Assembly (NCBI GenBank): GCA_036141575.1
Contig: JAYZXF010000002.1
Location: forward strand, 73,536-116,671
Direction: 5' to 3'
Source of the DNA: Pseudomonadota bacterium
GTDB taxonomy: Bacteria; Pseudomonadota; Alphaproteobacteria; UBA2136; JAPKEQ01
Length of the DNA: 43,136 bases
Shown in pieces: positions 26,230-35,404 of this stretch. The notes below the pieces were generated by a model. That model worked only from the letters and a program-made list of their open reading frames with translations, made no database searches and was not told where the DNA came from. The first letter of the stretch is position 1. Each line of letters begins with the position of its first letter. The position numbers and the translations under genes were made by a program.

Positions 26230-26951
26230 TCTCCGCAAGGGAAGATGGTTGAACACGCGCTGCAGCAGAATTCTGCAAGTTTATCTACATTGGTGATGGT
26301 AATATGGCTCCCTTTCACTTCAAGGTCAGCTTCTTTTTTGAGTTTTCCAAGTGCGCGTGAAAATGTTTCTGGCTGCATGCCAAGGCGAGAAGAGACAAGC
26401 GTCTTATCGTAAGGCAGGTTAATGTCCTGTGGGTCTTTGCTATCTGGGTGAGGCAATAGTTTTAGCAGGAAGCAACCAATGCGCTGTGGCGCATTTTGTA
26501 ATGTGCGGTGCTCGAGCTCCATGTCTTGTTGAGTGCGGTATTTTGACATGGTTTTAAGCATCGCCATGGCCATTTTAGGGTTGTCCTCAATTTCATCTTT
26601 AAGGAGCTGTAGAGGAAGCTTAATGAGCTGAGCGGTTTCAACAGCCTCTGCGCTATAAGGGTAAGCCATGTTTTCAAACAAAGCATTTTCACCAAAGGTA
26701 TGCCCTGCTGTGAGAACATCAATAACAGCTTGGTTGCCATCAATAGATTCACGGAACAGTTTAACCCAGCCATGTAGCACAATATAAAAGCTTTCAGCTT
26801 TATCTTCACGTAGGAAGAACATGTGGTTTTTATGGACTTGGATGGTTTGGGCTTGCTTGTAGAGCTTTTTTAGAAAATCAGGACTACCATGCTTTGTAAG
26901 CATGTTGGTTTCGATACTGTGTTCGATGGCGTGTCCTGCCAATGTTGTCAC
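26226..26951 (-). CDS. CRP/FNR-family transcription regulator with C-terminal cysteine cluster
   Basis: A 241-residue protein. The cyclic-nucleotide-binding fold covers about residues 25-145 (GWVKLFRESIDG, AGHTFGENALF), then a dimer helix and a winged helix-turn-helix. The recognition helix QPETFSRAL has Glu195, Ser198 and Arg199, the E-xx-SR pattern of FNR proteins that read TTGAY-N4-RTCAA. The N-terminal cysteines that bind the FNR iron-sulfur cluster are missing. Instead, Cys229, Cys230, Cys233 and Cys239 lie in the last 13 residues, a possible metal or cluster site. It starts with GTG after AAAGGG. It is divergent from the cbb3 operon and shares a spacer with an FNR box. Confidence 0.85.
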   Translation of the reverse strand: MTTLAGHAIEHSIETNMLTKHGSPDFLKKLYKQAQTIQVHKNHMFFLREDKAESFYIVLHGWVKLFRESIDGNQAVIDVLTAGHTFGENALFENMAYPYSAEAVETAQLIKLPLQLLKDEIEDNPKMAMAMLKTMSKYRTQQDMELEHRTLQNAPQRIGCFLLKLLPHPDSKDPQDINLPYDKTLVSSRLGMQPETFSRALGKLKKEADLEVKGSHITITNVDKLAEFCCSACSTIFPCGD

Positions 26952-26997
26952 GTTAATAACACCCTTTAAATCTCTTGTGTGTAAATGTACCTAAATT

Positions 26998-27011
26998 TTG
27001 ACAAAAGTCAA
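26998..27011. promoter_or_regulatory. FNR-type box upstream of the cbb3 operon
   Basis: TTGAC, AAAA, GTCAA is a perfect palindrome of the FNR/Dnr type. CATAAT at 27035-27040 is the matching -10, which puts the transcript start near 27046 and the box centre near -41.5, the class II position. The regulator gene on the other strand may also be affected by this box. Confidence 0.85.
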
Positions 27012-27063
27012 AGAGAGGAAAACGTCTTCGCGCGCATAATGCGTGCGTGAAAGGACAAAGGAC

Positions 27064-27798
27064 GTGACCCTTTTAGAAACAGTACTGACACAAATTATGG
27101 GATGTTTTCATAACATTCCCCTCTCTTATGGCCTGATTTCTGGGCTTTTTGTCATTGGTCTTGCAGGGAGCATTGGGCACTGCACGCTGATGTGTGGGCC
27201 GTTTGTGATGTCACAAGCTGGCAAATTTGAAAAAGCGTCAGGCGCACTTCTTATTCCATACCACTTGGGTCGTGTAACCACATACATGTTTATTGCGGCT
27301 GTGTTTTACGGTGTGGTGAGTATGGCCTCTGTGCTTGTGCCGCTAAAAGTGTTTATCGTGGCGCCACTTCTCATGATGTCGGGTCTACTCTTTTTGCTTT
27401 CAGCCTTTCCAAAACTTATGGTGGCTTTCCCTTGGGCAGCCTTTTTAAGCCGAGGTGTGCAGGCTGTTATGCCACAAGGCTTTGCGCAATCTATGGGTGA
27501 AAAACCAAACATGCTTAAGCTTTACATTTACGGTGTTATGCTTGGGTTTATTCCTTGCGGAATGGTATTTGCGGCGGTTATGGCTGCTGCAACAACAGAT
27601 AGTTTTACACATAGCATGCTTGCTATGTTTGCATTTGGGATGGGCACAATGCCAGCCCTTATGCTTGTTGCGCTCGGTGCTGGTAAGGTGAGCAAACTCT
27701 CACCAAAAGCAGCCCGCGTAATGAAACAAACTGCTTATACATGGACAGGCCTCTGGCTGATCCTGATGAGCGGTAAGATGATCCTAAGCTTTGCTTAG
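27064..27798 (+). CDS. TauE/SafE or DsbD_2-like membrane protein of the cbb3 cluster
   Basis: A 244-residue protein with about six membrane segments. The motif [12 protein letters not shown] at the first helices and [10 protein letters not shown] in the second half are typical of the DsbD_2 (UreH-like) domain found beside ccoNOQP and ccoGHIS in many proteobacteria. Such proteins are thought to take part in copper or thiol-redox supply for oxidase assembly; the function is not settled. GTG 27064 is chosen because AAGGA lies eight bases before it and because the earlier GTG at 27043 precedes the predicted transcript start. It is the first gene of the FNR-controlled cbb3 operon, 23 bases before ccoN. 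Confidence 0.78.
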   Translation: MTLLETVLTQIMGCFHNIPLSYGLISGLFVIGLAGSIGHCTLMCGPFVMSQAGKFEKASGALLIPYHLGRVTTYMFIAAVFYGVVSMASVLVPLKVFIVAPLLMMSGLLFLLSAFPKLMVAFPWAAFLSRGVQAVMPQGFAQSMGEKPNMLKLYIYGVMLGFIPCGMVFAAVMAAATTDSFTHSMLAMFAFGMGTMPALMLVALGAGKVSKLSPKAARVMKQTAYTWTGLWLILMSGKMILSFA

Positions 27799-27821
27799 AA
27801 AATGTGAATAAGGATAAAAGA

Positions 27822-29288
27822 ATGAACGCACAAACTCATCCAGACTACAATATGGATTTGGTGAAGCTCTTTACTCTTGCAACATGCTTTTGGGCTGTTG
27901 TGGGGATGCTGGTCGGCGTGGTGATCGCTCTGCAGCTTGCTTTTCCAATTCTTAACATTGAACCTTACCTAACCTTTGGTCGCCTCCGTCCGATTCATAC
28001 ATCGGGTGTAGTATTTGCCTTTGGTGGTAACGCTCTATTTGCAACCAGCTACTACATTGTCCAGCGAACCTGTCGTGTGAGACTATGGAGTGATAAGCTG
28101 TCGTTCTTCACGTTCTGGGGCTACCAGCTCTTTATTGTGATGGCTGCTTTTGGTTACCTTACTGGGGTAACGCAAGCAAAGGAATACGCGGAACCTGAGT
28201 GGTACGCTGACCTGTGGTTGACAATTGTTTGGGTGGCTTACTTGCTTGTCTTTATGATGACAATCATCAAGCGTAAAGAGCCTCATCTTTATGTGGCGAA
28301 CTGGTTCTTCCTTGCGTTTATTATTACGGTGGCTGTGCTTCACCTTGGTAACAACATTAGTATTCCTGTGGATATTCGCGGTCTGAAAAGTTACAGCGTA
28401 CCAAGCGGTGTACAGAGTGCGATGATTCAGTGGTGGTACGGTCATAACGCGGTTGGGTTCTTCCTAACAGCTGGTTTCCTCGGTATGATGTACTACTTCA
28501 TTCCAAAGCGTGCGGAGCGTCCTGTGTACTCATACAGACTCTCTATCGTGCACTTTTGGTCTCTTATTTTTATCTACATTTGGGCAGGTCCACACCACCT
28601 GCATTACACTGCTCTACCAGACTGGGCACAAACACTCGGGATGACATTCTCTGTGATGCTTTGGATGCCAAGTTGGGGTGGTATGATTAACGGTATGATG
28701 ACCCTTTCTGGAGCTTGGGATAAGCTTCGTAAAGACCCGGTTCTTCAGTTTATGATCGTGTCGTTGGCGTTCTACGGTATGAGCACATTTGAAGGGCCGC
28801 TTCTGTCTGTACGTGTTGTGAACGCATTGTCTCACTACACAGACTGGACTGTTGGTCACGTACACTCTGGTGCCCTAGGTTGGAACGGCTTTATTAGCTT
28901 TGGTGCTCTATACATGCTTGTACCACTGCTATGGAACCGTAAAGAAATGTACTCACTGAAACTGGTGAGTGTGCACCTATGGCTTGGTACGTTTGGTATC
29001 GTACTTTACATTGCAGCGATGTGGGTGTCTGGTATCATGCAAGGCCTTATGTGGCGCTCTTACGATGAAATGGGCTTCCTCACATACTCATTTGTTGAGA
29101 CCGTTGTTGCGATGCATCCATTCTATGTTATCCGCGCGCTTGGTGGTCTACTGTTCCTCGTTGGTGCTCTGATCATGTGCTACAACATCTACCGTACAAT
29201 TAAAGGTGATGTGCGTGCCGGAGAAGTGGACAAAGAAGGTAACCCACGTGAAGCGATGCTGAACGGCAAAGTGCTGGCAGCAGCGTAA
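27822..29288 (+). CDS. ccoN: Cytochrome c oxidase cbb3-type, subunit I
   Basis: A 488-residue catalytic subunit with about 12 membrane helices, which reduces oxygen at a heme b3-CuB centre with high affinity. Visible heme and copper ligands include His59 (RPIHTSG), the histidines of [21 protein letters not shown], and [15 protein letters not shown] 27822 is chosen because AAGGA lies seven bases before it; the in-frame GTG at 27804 has no such site. It is followed by ccoO after 14 bases with AAGGAGG in between. Confidence 0.97.
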   Translation: MNAQTHPDYNMDLVKLFTLATCFWAVVGMLVGVVIALQLAFPILNIEPYLTFGRLRPIHTSGVVFAFGGNALFATSYYIVQRTCRVRLWSDKLSFFTFWGYQLFIVMAAFGYLTGVTQAKEYAEPEWYADLWLTIVWVAYLLVFMMTIIKRKEPHLYVANWFFLAFIITVAVLHLGNNISIPVDIRGLKSYSVPSGVQSAMIQWWYGHNAVGFFLTAGFLGMMYYFIPKRAERPVYSYRLSIVHFWSLIFIYIWAGPHHLHYTALPDWAQTLGMTFSVMLWMPSWGGMINGMMTLSGAWDKLRKDPVLQFMIVSLAFYGMSTFEGPLLSVRVVNALSHYTDWTVGHVHSGALGWNGFISFGALYMLVPLLWNRKEMYSLKLVSVHLWLGTFGIVLYIAAMWVSGIMQGLMWRSYDEMGFLTYSFVETVVAMHPFYVIRALGGLLFLVGALIMCYNIYRTIKGDVRAGEVDKEGNPREAMLNGKVLAAA

Positions 29289-29302
29289 GGAGGACATAAA
29301 AA

Positions 29303-30046
29303 ATGAGCTTAATGAAAAAACACGAAACGTTAGAAAAAAACTCAGTCCTTCTGTTGATCTTTATCATCGTGGCAGTACTGATTGGTGGCATCGTGGAAAT
29401 TATTCCACTATTCAGAAAAGAAACAGTGATTGAGCCAGTAGAGGGGATGCGTCCTTACACGCCTCTTGAGCTAGCGGGTTACAACATCTACCTGCGTGAG
29501 GGGTGCTATAACTGTCACTCTCAGCACATTCGTCCACTGCGTGATGAAGTGACACGTTACGGCCACTACTCACTGGCAGCAGAGAGCATGTACGACCACC
29601 CATTCCAGTGGGGAAGTAAGCGTACTGGCCCTGACCTTGCCCGTGTTGGCGGTAAGTACTCTGATGAGTGGCATGTGGCGCACATGATCAAGCCAACAAG
29701 TGTTGTGCCTGAGTCCATCATGCCGTCATACAGCTTCCTCATGAAGCGTGCAGCAAAAATCTCTGACCTAGATAAGCACCTCAAAGCGCTGAGCCGCATT
29801 GGTGTGCCTTACACAGAAGAGATGATTGTAAACGCTGAAAAGGATGCGATTGCACAAGCAACAGGTGAAGAGCGTATGGATATTTCTGGTCTGGTTGCGC
29901 GTTACGGTGAAAAAGTAAACGCACGCGACTTTGACGGCCAAGAACATACGGTGACAGAAATGGATGCTCTTGTGGCTTACCTACAAGTACTAGGTACGAT
30001 GGTGGACTTCAAAGCAGCTAAAAACCTACACATGATTGAGGAGTAA
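29303..30046 (+). CDS. ccoO: Cytochrome c oxidase cbb3-type, subunit II (monoheme cytochrome c)
   Basis: A 247-residue protein with an N-terminal membrane anchor (about 14-34) and one heme c site, CYNCH at Cys68-His72, in the family motif [13 protein letters not shown]. The further motifs [14 protein letters not shown] and MPSYSFL, with the likely axial Met, are typical. It passes electrons from CcoP to CcoN in the periplasm. The heme must be attached by a c-type maturation system, here probably the ResB/CcsA pair. Confidence 0.97.
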   Translation: MSLMKKHETLEKNSVLLLIFIIVAVLIGGIVEIIPLFRKETVIEPVEGMRPYTPLELAGYNIYLREGCYNCHSQHIRPLRDEVTRYGHYSLAAESMYDHPFQWGSKRTGPDLARVGGKYSDEWHVAHMIKPTSVVPESIMPSYSFLMKRAAKISDLDKHLKALSRIGVPYTEEMIVNAEKDAIAQATGEERMDISGLVARYGEKVNARDFDGQEHTVTEMDALVAYLQVLGTMVDFKAAKNLHMIEE

Positions 30047-30052
30047 GAGAGC

Positions 30053-30211
30053 ATGGACTTTCTAACTGAAAACGCAACAATTATAGGGCTGGTCTTTTTC
30101 TTCGGCTTCTTTTGCGGATTGATTGTGTGGGTGTTCCTACCTGGAAGCTCTAAGCGATTTAAAACCTATAGTGAAATTCCACTCAAGGAGAACGGTGATG
30201 ACAAAAAATAA
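30053..30211 (+). CDS. ccoQ: cbb3-type oxidase small subunit CcoQ
   Basis: A 52-residue protein, MDFLTENATIIGLVFFFGFF and onward, with a single membrane helix at about 10-30 and a short polar tail (FKTYSEIPL). The size, the topology and the place between ccoO and ccoP identify it. CcoQ stabilises the oxidase complex. It starts six bases after ccoO and overlaps the ccoP start by 14 bases. Confidence 0.85.
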   Translation: MDFLTENATIIGLVFFFGFFCGLIVWVFLPGSSKRFKTYSEIPLKENGDDKK

Positions 30212-31094
30212 AACTCAGCCGAAAAAAGTAAATAACAAAAAAGATGTCGATCAGGTATCTGGCATTGAAACAACGGGCCACGAGTGGGACGGCCTGAAAG
30301 AACTGAACAACCCTCTTCCTCGCTGGTGGCTATGGGTGTGGTTCGCAACCATTGTATGGTCACTGTTTTACTTTGTGGCGTACCCTGCATGGCCAACGCT
30401 ATCAGGTGCGACAGAAGGAACATCTGGCTATACGCAGTATAAAGAGCTAAAAGCATCTCAAAACGAAATTGAGAAGCGCCAAGCGGTGTACCTTGAGCGT
30501 TTTGAAAACGCATCATTTGAAGAGATTCTTGCAGATGAAGCGCTTTACAAGTTTGCTTCTGCGGGTGGACGTACAGCCTTTATGGATAACTGTGCAACGT
30601 GCCATGGTACAGGTGCAGCAGGTGCAGAAGGCTATCCAAACCTTCAGGATGATGACTGGATTTGGGGGGGGACGATTGAAGATATCTACACAACTCTCAA
30701 GCATGGTATTCGTTGGGATGAAGACGAAGATACACGTGTAAGCATGATGCCTGCATATGGTAAAGATGGTGTTCTGACACGTGATGAAATCAAGAGTGTT
30801 GTAAAGTATGTGATGTCACTTTCTGATAAGAGCATTCACGCTGATGAAGCGGGCATGACGATCTTTATGGAAAATTGTGCAGCTTGCCATGGTGAAGATG
30901 GGAAAGGGATCCCTGAAATGGGGGCGCCGAACCTTGCCGATGCGATCTGGCTTTACGGTGGTGACAAGCACAGCATTTATGAAACTGTGTATTATGCACG
31001 TGCGGGTGTGATGCCAGCTTGGCAGCATCGCCTCGATGAAAACACACTCCGTCAGATTAGTGTGTACGTGCACGAACTTGGTGGTGGTGAGTAA
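30198..31094 (+). CDS. ccoP: Cytochrome c oxidase cbb3-type, subunit III (diheme cytochrome c)
   Basis: A 298-residue subunit with the CcoP N-terminal motif GHEWDGLKELNNPLPRWW, a membrane helix at about 43-62 and two cytochrome c domains. The heme sites are CATCH (Cys132-His136) and CAACH (Cys227-His231), with the Met-containing motifs SMMPAYG and GVMPAWQHR supplying axial ligands. It takes electrons from the bc1 complex or soluble cytochromes. ATG 30198 follows AAGGAG and overlaps the end of ccoQ; longer upstream frames do not match the family. Confidence 0.96.
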   Translation: MTKNKTQPKKVNNKKDVDQVSGIETTGHEWDGLKELNNPLPRWWLWVWFATIVWSLFYFVAYPAWPTLSGATEGTSGYTQYKELKASQNEIEKRQAVYLERFENASFEEILADEALYKFASAGGRTAFMDNCATCHGTGAAGAEGYPNLQDDDWIWGGTIEDIYTTLKHGIRWDEDEDTRVSMMPAYGKDGVLTRDEIKSVVKYVMSLSDKSIHADEAGMTIFMENCAACHGEDGKGIPEMGAPNLADAIWLYGGDKHSIYETVYYARAGVMPAWQHRLDENTLRQISVYVHELGGGE

Positions 31095-31109
31095 GAAAGT
31101 ACATCCTAA

Positions 31110-32525
31110 ATGAGCGTTGATAATCAAATTCAGTTCTTTGAAAAACAAGAACGCATTTACCCAAAACGTGTGACGGGTAAATTTAGGAACCTGAAATGGA
31201 TCATTATGATTATCACGCTGGGGATTTATTATCTCACGCCGTTTATTCGCTGGGATCGGGGGCCAAATGCCCCTGATCAAGCGGTTCTGATTGACCTTGA
31301 GCGCGCCCGTGCTTATTGGTTCTGGATTGAGATCTGGCCTCAAGAAGTTTATATCCTTACAGGGATTTTGATTCTAGCAGCTATTGCGCTGTTCTTTGTG
31401 ACGAGCTTGTTTGGTCGTGTGTGGTGTGGGTACTTTTGTTTTCAAACCGTATGGACAGACTTGTTTGTTTGGGTAGAGCGTATTGTGCAGGGTGACCGTG
31501 TGAAGCGTAAGAGACTTCGTGAAGGGCCTTGGACATTTGAAAAGACGTATAAGCTTGCGATTACGCATCTTATCTGGCTCGCTATTGCTTGGTGGACTGC
31601 AGGTTCATTTGTACTCTACTTTAATGACGCCCCAACACTGGTGATGAGCTTCTTTAAATTTGATGTCTCACCAACAGTACTTGGCTTTATGTTTGGACTC
31701 ACATTCTCGACTTACCTCATGGCTGGTTTTGCCCGTGAGCAGGTGTGTACGTTTATGTGCCCATATGCGCGATTCCAATCTGCAATGTTTGATAAAGATA
31801 CGCTGATTATTGCCTACGATGAAACCCGCGGTGAGGAGCGTGGCAAGCATAAAAAAGGTGATACATGGGAAGGGCGTGGTCATTGTGTAGATTGCACCGC
31901 TTGCGTACAAGTTTGCCCAATGGGTATTGATATTCGTGACGGTTTACAGATGGAATGTATTGCGTGTGGCTTATGTGTAGATGCTTGTAACAACATTATG
32001 GATAAGCTTGATCTCCCGCAGGGGCTGATTCGTTACGATACAGAAAATCGTATGGATGAACTGCGTGTCGGTAAAGAGCCTAGCAAGCTGCATATCATGC
32101 GTCCTCGTACAATTTATTACACATGTATTCTTACTGTAGTAGGAAGTTTAATGCTTCTTGCTTTACTGAGCCGTGCACCACTTGATATGTCGGTTCTGCA
32201 TGATAGAAATCCACTGTTTGTAAAACTCTCTGATGGCAGTTTCAGAAACGGCTACGATGTGAAGATTCTCAATAAAACCCATGAAGATAAAACATATGCA
32301 CTGACGGTTCATGGGATTGAGGGCGCTGAAGTGATTGTGAAATCTGCCGGTGATGTAAAAGCTGAGAAACTATTTGTGCCAGCTGACTCAGTTGGCAGCT
32401 ATCATATCCTGATTAAAGCAGATGTGGATGCTGGGCCAAGACGTCCTGTAACATTAAAACTTGAAGATTATGCAAGTGACATTGAAGATAGCTATGAGAG
32501 TATCTTCGTAACACAGAGAGACTAA
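31110..32525 (+). CDS. ccoG: cbb3 oxidase assembly iron-sulfur protein CcoG (FixG/RdxA)
   Basis: A 471-residue membrane protein with two 4Fe-4S motifs, CVDCTACVQVCPMGID and CIACGLCVDACN. It also has the membrane Cys motif RVWCGYFCFQ and a later CTFMCPYARFQ. The C-terminal 110 residues form an Ig-like periplasmic domain (NKTHEDKTYALTVHGI). CcoG is thought to reduce Cu(II) for the copper centre of cbb3 oxidase. It is the first gene of the ccoGHIS assembly set and follows ccoP after 15 bases. Confidence 0.96.
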   Translation: MSVDNQIQFFEKQERIYPKRVTGKFRNLKWIIMIITLGIYYLTPFIRWDRGPNAPDQAVLIDLERARAYWFWIEIWPQEVYILTGILILAAIALFFVTSLFGRVWCGYFCFQTVWTDLFVWVERIVQGDRVKRKRLREGPWTFEKTYKLAITHLIWLAIAWWTAGSFVLYFNDAPTLVMSFFKFDVSPTVLGFMFGLTFSTYLMAGFAREQVCTFMCPYARFQSAMFDKDTLIIAYDETRGEERGKHKKGDTWEGRGHCVDCTACVQVCPMGIDIRDGLQMECIACGLCVDACNNIMDKLDLPQGLIRYDTENRMDELRVGKEPSKLHIMRPRTIYYTCILTVVGSLMLLALLSRAPLDMSVLHDRNPLFVKLSDGSFRNGYDVKILNKTHEDKTYALTVHGIEGAEVIVKSAGDVKAEKLFVPADSVGSYHILIKADVDAGPRRPVTLKLEDYASDIEDSYESIFVTQRD

Positions 32526-32529
32526 ATTT

Positions 32530-33012
32530 ATGACCAAACAGCGCACACAAAAAGAAGAATCAAAACGCATGGGGCGCATTGTCCTGTTTAGCTTGATTGC
32601 GTTTTTTGCAACATTTGCCAGTGTAGATGCTTTGTTTATTTATCTTGCGGCGGGGTCACACCGTGGTGTGGTGACAGAAAATGCGTATGAGAAAGGCCTC
32701 GCTTTTAATGAAACACTGAAAAAAGCTGCAGAAGATGCAAAAGAGTCTCCAGTAGATCGCATCAGTTATGAAGGTGGTAAACTTAACATCCACCTGAAGG
32801 ACGAAGAAGATTTTCGTTCTGTGGTTGCGCACTTGAAGCATCCTGTGCAAGATGGTCAGGATATGCGCCTAAACTTGCAAGCTGTAAGTGAGCGCACATA
32901 CGTATCAACAGAGCTTTTGCCAAAAGGTAACTGGCATATGATTTTGGAACTGACATGGAACAACGAAGCACAGACAACGTATCACCTGAACGAGGAACTC
33001 TCTCTTCACTAG
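32530..33012 (+). CDS. ccoH: cbb3 oxidase assembly protein CcoH (FixH)
   Basis: A 160-residue protein with one membrane helix (about 16-40) and a periplasmic domain ending in GNWHMILELTW, the FixH family mark. NAYEKGLAFNETL is also typical of FixH. It is needed for stable assembly of the oxidase. It starts four bases after ccoG and its last 58 bases overlap the start of ccoI in another frame. Confidence 0.88.
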   Translation: MTKQRTQKEESKRMGRIVLFSLIAFFATFASVDALFIYLAAGSHRGVVTENAYEKGLAFNETLKKAAEDAKESPVDRISYEGGKLNIHLKDEEDFRSVVAHLKHPVQDGQDMRLNLQAVSERTYVSTELLPKGNWHMILELTWNNEAQTTYHLNEELSLH

Positions 33013-35120
33013 AAGGGTACGCAGCGCTTGCTGGGAGCGACGCATCAGGGACACACTCTCTCAAAGTTTATGTTGAAGGCATCCACTGTGTTGGATGTAT
33101 TTCGACGGTGGAATCTGCTGTGCTGGCACTGGATGAAAAGGCAGAAGCAAGGCTCAATGTCACTACATCTATTCTAAATCTCAAATGGCAAGGTGACCTC
33201 AGCTTTGCGGAAGAGGCCGTGCAGGCCCTTGAAGCAGAGGGGTACAGAATTCGTCCGGTTATTCAAGAGAATGAAAATAAAGAGCTCAAGTTCCTAATCC
33301 TTTGCATGGGTGTGGCAGGGTTTGCCATGGGGAATGTCATGCTCATCTCAGTTGGCTTATGGATTACAGATGCGGAAACCATGGGTGAATCTATGCGTAC
33401 ATTCCTGCATTGGGTGAGTGCGCTGATTGCGGTACCAACACTGCTGTTTTCAGGCCGTCCATTTTATCAGAGTGCGTGGAGTGCTATATCCCATGGACGT
33501 ACCAATATGGATATCCCGATTACAGTTGGTCTTGTGCTGACGGTTGCTATGAGTTTCTTTGAAACACTGACGCATGGAGAGCATGTGTATTTTGATAGTG
33601 CGGTTATGCTGATGTTCTTCCTGCTTGTTGGCCGTGTACTCGATATGAAAACGAAATCTTCTGCCAGCGAAAGTGCGAGAAGTTTGCAAGGTCTGCTCGA
33701 TGGCTTTGCGCGTGTTTTGGAGAAAGGCAAAGTGAAATCAGTGCCACTTACTCAGGTGGAAAAAGGCGCCACTGTACGCGTGCCTATGGGAGAGCGTTTC
33801 CCGTTGGATGGTGAGCTCCTATGTGATGCTATGCAAGTCGATACCTCTGTGGTGACAGGGGAGAGCTTGCCACAACTCTTTAAGGCTGGTGAAAAGGTTT
33901 ATGGTGGGATGCTAAACCTTGGTGATAGCGTGACATACAAAATTAGTCATGCCCATGATGAAGGGGTGCTTCATCATATGGCGGAACTGGTTTCAAGTAG
34001 CTCGACGGTGCGCTCTCGTTATACGCGCCTCGCAGATAAGGTCTCTCGTGCTTATACGCCCGTTGTTCACTTTTTAGCTCTGCTTGCTTTTGTATTTTGG
34101 ATGGGTGTTGGTGCTATTTGGCAGGACGCTCTTCTCATTGGTGTAACAGTTCTGATTATTACGTGCCCATGTGCTCTTGGTTTAAGTGTTCCTGTGGTGC
34201 ATGTGCGTGCTATTGGGCGACTCATGAAGAAAGGAATCTTCATGAAGCAGGGGGATGCGCTTGAGCGTCTTTCACATGTTGATACGATCCTGTTTGATAA
34301 GACAGGGACGCTGACTATGCCAACGCTTCACACAGAGCTTTCTGATGGTGTTTTGAGCATGCTTGCCTCGGTGGCTTCTCATTCGCGTCATCCGCTTTCA
34401 AATGCCGTTGTACGTGCCTTTAGTGGTGATGTATTAGAGGTGGAGAGTGTAAGTGAAACCGCAGGGCAAGGTGTTGAGGGCCGAGTGAATGGCACGGCCG
34501 TTAAACTTGGTCAAGCCGGTTTTGTTGGTTCGGTGGCACCAGCCTCAGGTATGTGGGCTAAGGTTGGGGATGATGTGCCGTTCCAATTAAAGTTTAGTGA
34601 AGGGTTGCTCCCTGATGTGAAAGAGCAGGTTGAAGCCCTGAAAGAGAAAGGTTACAAGCTTGCTCTTGTAACTGGAGACGGTGTGGAACCAGCAGAAAAG
34701 GTTGCGGGAGAGCTGGGTCTTGATGATGTGCATAGCCAACAAACGCCAACAGATAAAGTAGACGTACTGAAGCGTTATCAGGAAGAGGGGGCGCACGTGC
34801 TTATGGTGGGTGATGGGTTAAATGATGCCGCAATTTTGAGCCATGCCCATGCCTCACTTGCACCAGCAACAGCAAGTGATCTGGCACGTACCCAGGCAGA
34901 TGGCGTGTATGTATCAGAAGGCATTGCTGCTGTTTCAGAAACATTGCGTATTGCGGGTGGTTCACAAAAGTTGATTCGTCAAAATATAGGCCTCTCTATT
35001 GTTTATAATGTGGTTGCTGTGCCTATAGCTTTTGCAGGATTTATTACACCACTTATTGCAGCACTTTCTATGTCGGCATCTTCTTTAGTTGTGACACTGA
35101 ATGCACTTAGGTTAAGGTAA
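32955..35120 (+). CDS. ccoI: Copper-exporting P-type ATPase CcoI (FixI)
   Basis: A 721-residue P1B-type ATPase that moves copper out of the cytoplasm for cbb3 assembly. The N-terminal heavy-metal domain has GIHCVGC (Cys45, Cys48). The membrane copper motif is CPC in ITCPCALGLSVP. The phosphorylation motif is DKTGTLTMPTL, the nucleotide-binding SRHPLS lies after it, and the hinge motif is MVGDGLNDAA. The actuator domain shows VVTGES. ATG 32955 is the only plausible start before the metal domain, although it lies inside ccoH with a weak ribosome-binding site. This points to translational coupling. Confidence 0.95.
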   Translation: MEQRSTDNVSPERGTLSSLEGYAALAGSDASGTHSLKVYVEGIHCVGCISTVESAVLALDEKAEARLNVTTSILNLKWQGDLSFAEEAVQALEAEGYRIRPVIQENENKELKFLILCMGVAGFAMGNVMLISVGLWITDAETMGESMRTFLHWVSALIAVPTLLFSGRPFYQSAWSAISHGRTNMDIPITVGLVLTVAMSFFETLTHGEHVYFDSAVMLMFFLLVGRVLDMKTKSSASESARSLQGLLDGFARVLEKGKVKSVPLTQVEKGATVRVPMGERFPLDGELLCDAMQVDTSVVTGESLPQLFKAGEKVYGGMLNLGDSVTYKISHAHDEGVLHHMAELVSSSSTVRSRYTRLADKVSRAYTPVVHFLALLAFVFWMGVGAIWQDALLIGVTVLIITCPCALGLSVPVVHVRAIGRLMKKGIFMKQGDALERLSHVDTILFDKTGTLTMPTLHTELSDGVLSMLASVASHSRHPLSNAVVRAFSGDVLEVESVSETAGQGVEGRVNGTAVKLGQAGFVGSVAPASGMWAKVGDDVPFQLKFSEGLLPDVKEQVEALKEKGYKLALVTGDGVEPAEKVAGELGLDDVHSQQTPTDKVDVLKRYQEEGAHVLMVGDGLNDAAILSHAHASLAPATASDLARTQADGVYVSEGIAAVSETLRIAGGSQKLIRQNIGLSIVYNVVAVPIAFAGFITPLIAALSMSASSLVVTLNALRLR

Positions 35121-35124
35121 GGTT

Positions 35125-35286
35125 ATGGACGTTTTATTGTATTTGATTCCGATTGCACTTCTGTTGGGCTTTATTGCTCTACTTGCATTTTCATGGGCAT
35201 TGAAAAGCGGCCAGTATGATGACCTTGATGGTGCGTCTCAGCGCATTCTTTTAGATGATGATGTAGAAGAAAATCAAAACAAATAA
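35125..35286 (+). CDS. ccoS: cbb3 oxidase assembly protein CcoS
   Basis: A 53-residue protein with one membrane helix followed by the family motif FSWALKSGQYDDLDG and the short acidic tail DDDVEENQNK. CcoS is needed for cofactor insertion into cbb3 oxidase. It starts four bases after ccoI and ends the cco operon; a palindromic element follows. Confidence 0.93.
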   Translation: MDVLLYLIPIALLLGFIALLAFSWALKSGQYDDLDGASQRILLDDDVEENQNK

Positions 35287-35305
35287 TTTCGCATCACAGC
35301 CATCG

Positions 35306-35383
35306 AAAATTGTGTTTTAGCGAGAACCGCAGTGCAGTGTACTTATGGGTACATGAGCAGGGGATCGCAGGCAAAAGCAATTT
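35306..35383. repeat. Palindromic element copy E between ccoS and hemN
   Basis: On the minus strand the core is GCTCATGTAC, CCAT, AAGTACAC (35358-35337), followed by TGCACTGCGG. An imperfect outer stem pairs AAAATTGTGTTTTAGCGAG (from 35306) with CGCAGGCAAAAGCAATTT (ending 35383). It lies between two convergent genes and may end both transcripts. The flank after the core is close to that of copy D. Confidence 0.72.
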
Positions 35384-35404
35384 GCAGAACTGTAAAGTAG
35401 AAAT

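Noticed and set aside
2620-35383. The palindromic elements as ordinary MITEs
   Set aside because: MITE copies keep their terminal repeats; here the outer stems differ between loci and only the central core is shared.
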